This document shows positions 5,740 to 8,505 of a stretch of DNA of 8,505 nt, one piece after another. Numbering within the stretch: position 1 is the first letter of the stretch; the number at the start of each line of letters is the position of its first letter. The stretch covers positions 3,137 to 11,641 of the forward strand of contig CACZHN010000105.1 of assembly GCA_902780985.1 (NCBI GenBank). Reading direction: 5' to 3'. This DNA comes from an uncultured Lachnospiraceae bacterium (GTDB lineage Bacteria; Bacillota_A; Clostridia; Lachnospirales; Lachnospiraceae). Made by a program: the position numbers and the translations under genes. The notes under the pieces were generated by a model. That model saw nothing but the letters and a program-made list of their open reading frames with translations, searched no databases and was not told the DNA's origin.

Positions 5740-6882
5740 CTATCCCCTAACGTAATGTCTCAGTACCGGAAGAAGCTCCTTAATGGTATTTATTGCATAA
5801 TCAACTTCTTCCTCTGTATTTGTCTCATTAAAGCTGAATCTGAGTGTAGATTCAAGTCTGTCTCTGTCCAGTCCGATAGCAGTAAGTACAGCACTTTCTC
5901 TTCTTTTATTGGATGAGCAGGCGGATCCGGATGAAACATATATTCCCTTATCTTCAAGTGCATGAAGCATAACTTCGGCTCTTACGCCGGTAAAGCTTAT
6001 ACTTGCGATATGCGGCGCTGTTTCCGAATTGCTGTACACATCCCGGATCTCCGTGAGACCTGAGATAAGCTTATCCTTAAGGCCCGCAACCTTTTCCATC
6101 TTAGCTTCCATATCATTCATTGTAATGGATACGGCTGTTCCGAGTCCTGCGATGGCCGGTACATTTTCCGTACCGGAACGCATGTTTTTCTGCTGTCCGC
6201 CGCCGTAAATGATAGGTCTGATAAGCGTTCCCTTCTTAACATATAAGAAGCCCGAGCCCTTAGGACCGTGAAGCTTATGTCCGCTTACCGAAAGCATATC
6301 CACGCCCAGTTTCTTGGGATTAACCTCGATCTTACCGAAAGACTGAATGCAGTCCGTATGAACCATAACATCCGGATTCTTCTTTTTTACCGCTTTGGCA
6401 ATCTCGGCAATAGGCTGAACCGCACCGATCTCGTTATTTATATGCATGCAGCTTACAAGAATCGTATCTTCTCTTACAGCATCCGCAAATGCCTCGGCTG
6501 TCACTCTTCCTGTTTCATCAGGTGAAATGTATGTGACTTCAAAGCCTTCCTTCTCAAGAAATGCCATGACCTGAAGTACCGATGGATGCTCTATGGATGA
6601 AGTGATAAGATGCTTACCCTTTCGCTTCTTTGCAAGAGCCGTACCGATGATAGCCAGATTGTTGGACTCTGTACCGCCTGATGTAAATATGATCTCTTCA
6701 GGTGTACACTTAAGTACTTTGGAAATTATATCCGCACTGTCTTTTATATAGTGTTCTGCCTGAACACCCTTCAGGTGAAGTGAGGACGGATTTCCGTAGT
6801 CTTCATACATAACCTTTATCATGATATCCTTAACTTCGGGATAAACACGTGTAGTTGCTGAGTTGTCGAAATATACTTCCAT
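5740..6882 (-). CDS. NifS/NifZ-type cysteine desulfurase paired with ThiI
   Basis: This is a PLP-dependent cysteine desulfurase of 380 aa. It converts L-cysteine to alanine and leaves a persulfide on its catalytic cysteine. Visible motifs are the N-terminal YFDNSATT (4-11), GNPSS (30-34), TSGGTESNN (67-75) for PLP phosphate binding, SIEHPS with His99, HTDCIQ with Asp177, and SGHKLHGPKG with the Schiff-base Lys203. RSGTEN follows at 235-240, and the active-site loop SSGSACSS carries Cys322. Close spacing to thiI (3 nt) and the lack of iscU, sufU or other Fe-S scaffold genes suggest a dedicated donor for tRNA thiolation, as shown for B. subtilis NifZ and ThiI. This is inference from context, and a general IscS-like role cannot be excluded. 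The start at 6882 has TTAGGAAAG upstream. It follows rsmE by 17 nt. Related annotations may read iscS, nifS or nifZ. Confidence 0.95.
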   Translation of the reverse strand: MEVYFDNSATTRVYPEVKDIMIKVMYEDYGNPSSLHLKGVQAEHYIKDSADIISKVLKCTPEEIIFTSGGTESNNLAIIGTALAKKRKGKHLITSSIEHPSVLQVMAFLEKEGFEVTYISPDETGRVTAEAFADAVREDTILVSCMHINNEIGAVQPIAEIAKAVKKKNPDVMVHTDCIQSFGKIEVNPKKLGVDMLSVSGHKLHGPKGSGFLYVKKGTLIRPIIYGGGQQKNMRSGTENVPAIAGLGTAVSITMNDMEAKMEKVAGLKDKLISGLTEIRDVYSNSETAPHIASISFTGVRAEVMLHALEDKGIYVSSGSACSSNKRRESAVLTAIGLDRDRLESTLRFSFNETNTEEEVDYAINTIKELLPVLRHYVRG

Positions 6883-6899
6883 TTTTTCTTTCCTAATAT

Positions 6900-7646
6900 T
6901 TATTTATCTAATGCAAAACCGAGTATAGATAATATAGCAAGTCCCGCAGTCTCCGTACGGAGTATTCTGTTTCCGAGAGTTATTATCTTTGCTCCGGCTT
7001 CCTTCGCCAGTTCGATCTCCGAATCGGCAAAGCCGCCTTCAGGGCCGATGAAGATATCTATCTCATCGTATTCCGATGCTCCTGCTATTATCTGTCTCGC
7101 ATATTCCATTCCTTCCGCGCTTTCGTAAGGAACGAGTATAAGTCTTTTTATATCCGAGCCGGCTGATACCGACTTTACGGCATTCTTATAGCTGATATAA
7201 GACGATACATCGGGTATTATGCCTCTTCTGGACTGCTTGGCTGCAGCTTCGGCTATCTTTCTGTATCTGTCCAGTTTTTTATCCTGCTTCTTTTCATCCA
7301 GCTTTACAACCGTGCGTTCCATCATTACGGGAATTATCTCGGAAGCTCCGAGTTCAACGGCTTTCTGAATTATAAGTTCGAATTTATCGGCTTTAGGCAC
7401 TCCCTGGAACAAACGAAGTTTGACAGGAAGTTCCGCATTGCAGTCATGTATATCTACTATATCCGCTATTACATCATCATCTACGAAGGATATAACGCAT
7501 TCATAGTCCCTTGATGAGCCGTCGCTTACGGTTATACTGTCTCCGACACCCAGTCTCAGAACATTCTTTATATGATTTACATCCTCTCCCGATATGCAGA
7601 TGGATTTATTCAGTTCACTGAGATTATCTACATAAAATCTATGCAT
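6900..7646 (-). CDS. rsmE: 16S rRNA (uracil1498-N3)-methyltransferase RsmE
   Basis: RsmE methylates N3 of U1498 in 16S rRNA, near the decoding site, using S-adenosylmethionine. The protein is 248 aa from the ATG at 7646, giving the typical MHRFYVDN start. An in-frame TTG at 7658 would add four residues, but the ATG fits the family and has a GGTGGA ribosome binding site. The N-terminal part (about 1-70) is the PUA-like RNA-binding domain. The rest is a SPOUT (trefoil-knot) methyltransferase: KADKFELIIQKAVELG (85-100), ERTVVK (110-115), RYRKIAEAAAKQSRRGIIP (127-145), IGPEGGF (200-206) and LGNRILRTETAGLAIL (224-239), the last two forming the cofactor-binding knot. It lies 12 nt after prmA and 17 nt before the desulfurase gene, a common pairing in Firmicutes. 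No key motif is missing. Confidence 0.96.
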   Translation of the reverse strand: MHRFYVDNLSELNKSICISGEDVNHIKNVLRLGVGDSITVSDGSSRDYECVISFVDDDVIADIVDIHDCNAELPVKLRLFQGVPKADKFELIIQKAVELGASEIIPVMMERTVVKLDEKKQDKKLDRYRKIAEAAAKQSRRGIIPDVSSYISYKNAVKSVSAGSDIKRLILVPYESAEGMEYARQIIAGASEYDEIDIFIGPEGGFADSEIELAKEAGAKIITLGNRILRTETAGLAILSILGFALDK

Positions 7647-7658
7647 TTCATCCACCAA

Positions 7659-8505
7659 TTACTGATTCTTACAAACTATACTTACCCATTCGTTCATATG
7701 AACTACATCGAGGATCTCGAATCCGTTATCCGTAAGAGCCTTCTTTACATCATCTTCTCTGGTATCGATAATACCGGATGTAATAAAGATTCCGTCAGGC
7801 TCAAGATAATCGCGAACCACTCCCGACAGAGGAATTATAACATCTGCAAGGATATTCGCAACCACAATATTATATTTTCTTGCAGGAATGGAGTCTTCTC
7901 CACCGAGAGAAAGATCAACCATTTCGGCAGGAGTAAGCGGTGTAGAAATACCGGAACCCAGGCTGCCGTTCTTATAAGCTTCTTTCTCATCGTCTGTCAT
8001 CTTCTCACCGATGAAGTTCTTGGAAAGAAGGTTTCCCGCACTGAAATCTATTCTGTCTGATGAAAATCCGTTGGCCTCTGCATTTATCTTACTGGATTCA
8101 ACAGCCTGAGGATCTATATCAAGTCCGTGAACATAGCCTGCGCCCATAACAACCGCTGCTATGGAAAGAATACCGCTTCCGCATCCGATATCGAATACAG
8201 ACGGCTTATCGGCTTTATTGATATACTTCTCCAGCTGTCCGAGACAAAGCTTTGTTGTCTCATGAGTACCTGTACCGAAAGCCATTACGGATTCGATCTT
8301 GATAACCTTATCCGTATCTTTCTTATCAGGAAATTCAGACCATACAGGCTCTATTACAAGATTGTCGTAAAGTCTGAAAGGTTTGTAATACTGCTTCCAA
8401 TTATCGTTCCAGGTGGTGTCATCAGTCGTATCTGTTAACATAATATTTTTACTGCCAACCGGAAGGAATTCTTCAAGTCTGTTCATCTCTTCGATGACAA
8501 GAGCT
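7659..8505 (-). CDS. prmA: Ribosomal protein L11 methyltransferase PrmA (5' end cut by window edge)
   Basis: PrmA trimethylates ribosomal protein L11 using S-adenosylmethionine. The frame is open to the right edge, and the first visible residues are ALVIEEMNRLEEFLP. The ATG at 8486 is therefore an internal methionine, and the N-terminal substrate-recognition domain is mostly outside the window. Visible family motifs are the WNDNWKQYYKP linker, AFGTGTHETT, SAM motif I VFDIGCGSG (nt 8172-8198), GLDIDPQAV, and NIVVANILADVI (about nt 7866-7901), followed by a typical C-terminal EWVSIVCKN. Between the GNLL segment and the ANILA motif there is a stretch of about 43 residues (nt 7908-8036), rich in Glu, Lys, Ser and Gly. 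In the PrmA proteins I know, the gap is only a few residues. The reading frame stays intact, so this looks like an insertion rather than damage. It is the first visible gene of the prmA-rsmE-desulfurase-thiI run. Confidence 0.95.
   Translation of the reverse strand, partial: ALVIEEMNRLEEFLPVGSKNIMLTDTTDDTTWNDNWKQYYKPFRLYDNLVIEPVWSEFPDKKDTDKVIKIESVMAFGTGTHETTKLCLGQLEKYINKADKPSVFDIGCGSGILSIAAVVMGAGYVHGLDIDPQAVESSKINAEANGFSSDRIDFSAGNLLSKNFIGEKMTDDEKEAYKNGSLGSGISTPLTPAEMVDLSLGGEDSIPARKYNIVVANILADVIIPLSGVVRDYLEPDGIFITSGIIDTREDDVKKALTDNGFEILDVVHMNEWVSIVCKNQ

Noticed and set aside
7647..7658. TTG start for RsmE at 7658
   Set aside because: It adds only LVDE before the family-typical MHRF start. The ATG at 7646 has a suitable ribosome binding site.
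7572..8060. Plus-strand open frame of 162 codons across the rsmE/prmA junction
   Set aside because: It is antisense to two strongly conserved genes, with no recognisable protein features. It is best explained as a shadow.
8484..8486. ATG at 8486 as the true start of PrmA
   Set aside because: The frame continues in a family-like way upstream (ALVIEE) to the window edge, and PrmA needs an N-terminal domain before this point.
1..8505. Mobile elements, CRISPR arrays or phage genes
   Set aside because: No transposase, integrase, terminal inverted repeats or regularly spaced repeat-spacer pattern was found. The tRNA gene shows no duplicated 3' end that would suggest an attachment site in this window.

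Overview
The window reads as chromosomal DNA from a low-to-moderate G+C Firmicute, most likely a Clostridia member of the Lachnospiraceae type. The grounds are the short ThiI without a rhodanese domain sitting beside a dedicated NifS-type cysteine desulfurase, strong GGAGG-like ribosome binding sites, Gram-positive-style lipoproteins, and a tRNA-Glu gene without encoded CCA. This placement is an inference from gene content and protein style, not a database match. Every gene I can support lies on the minus strand, so transcription runs from the right edge to the left edge.

Right half (8505 down to 4549): a tight gene run, 5' to 3' on the minus strand: prmA (ribosomal protein L11 methyltransferase, N-terminus cut by the window edge), rsmE (16S rRNA m3U1498 methyltransferase), a NifS/NifZ-type cysteine desulfurase, and thiI (tRNA 4-thiouridine synthase). 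Gaps are 12, 17 and 3 nt, which suggests one operon for modifying the translation apparatus. The last two form a sulfur relay: the desulfurase makes a persulfide, and ThiI puts the sulfur on U8 of tRNAs. A hairpin at 4504..4532 closes this unit.

Centre (4278 to 4503): a tRNA-Glu(CUC) gene at 4417..4488. A possible promoter for it overlaps the thiI terminator hairpin, and a strong rho-independent terminator (4378..4412) follows it. Next comes a leader of about 100 nt holding three phased GCATCA repeats, two overlapping dyads and a candidate promoter for the lipoprotein genes.

Left half (4277 down to 1): three tandem paralogous genes for large predicted lipoproteins (493 aa, 497 aa, and at least 418 aa running off the left edge). 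They share a lipobox Cys27, a post-Cys KE...YGG motif, an acidic Ser-rich linker and a long conserved globular region. I cannot assign them to a named family with confidence. Together with their unusual upstream repeats they are the most novel part of the window. The other genes are housekeeping, apart from an apparent internal insertion in PrmA.
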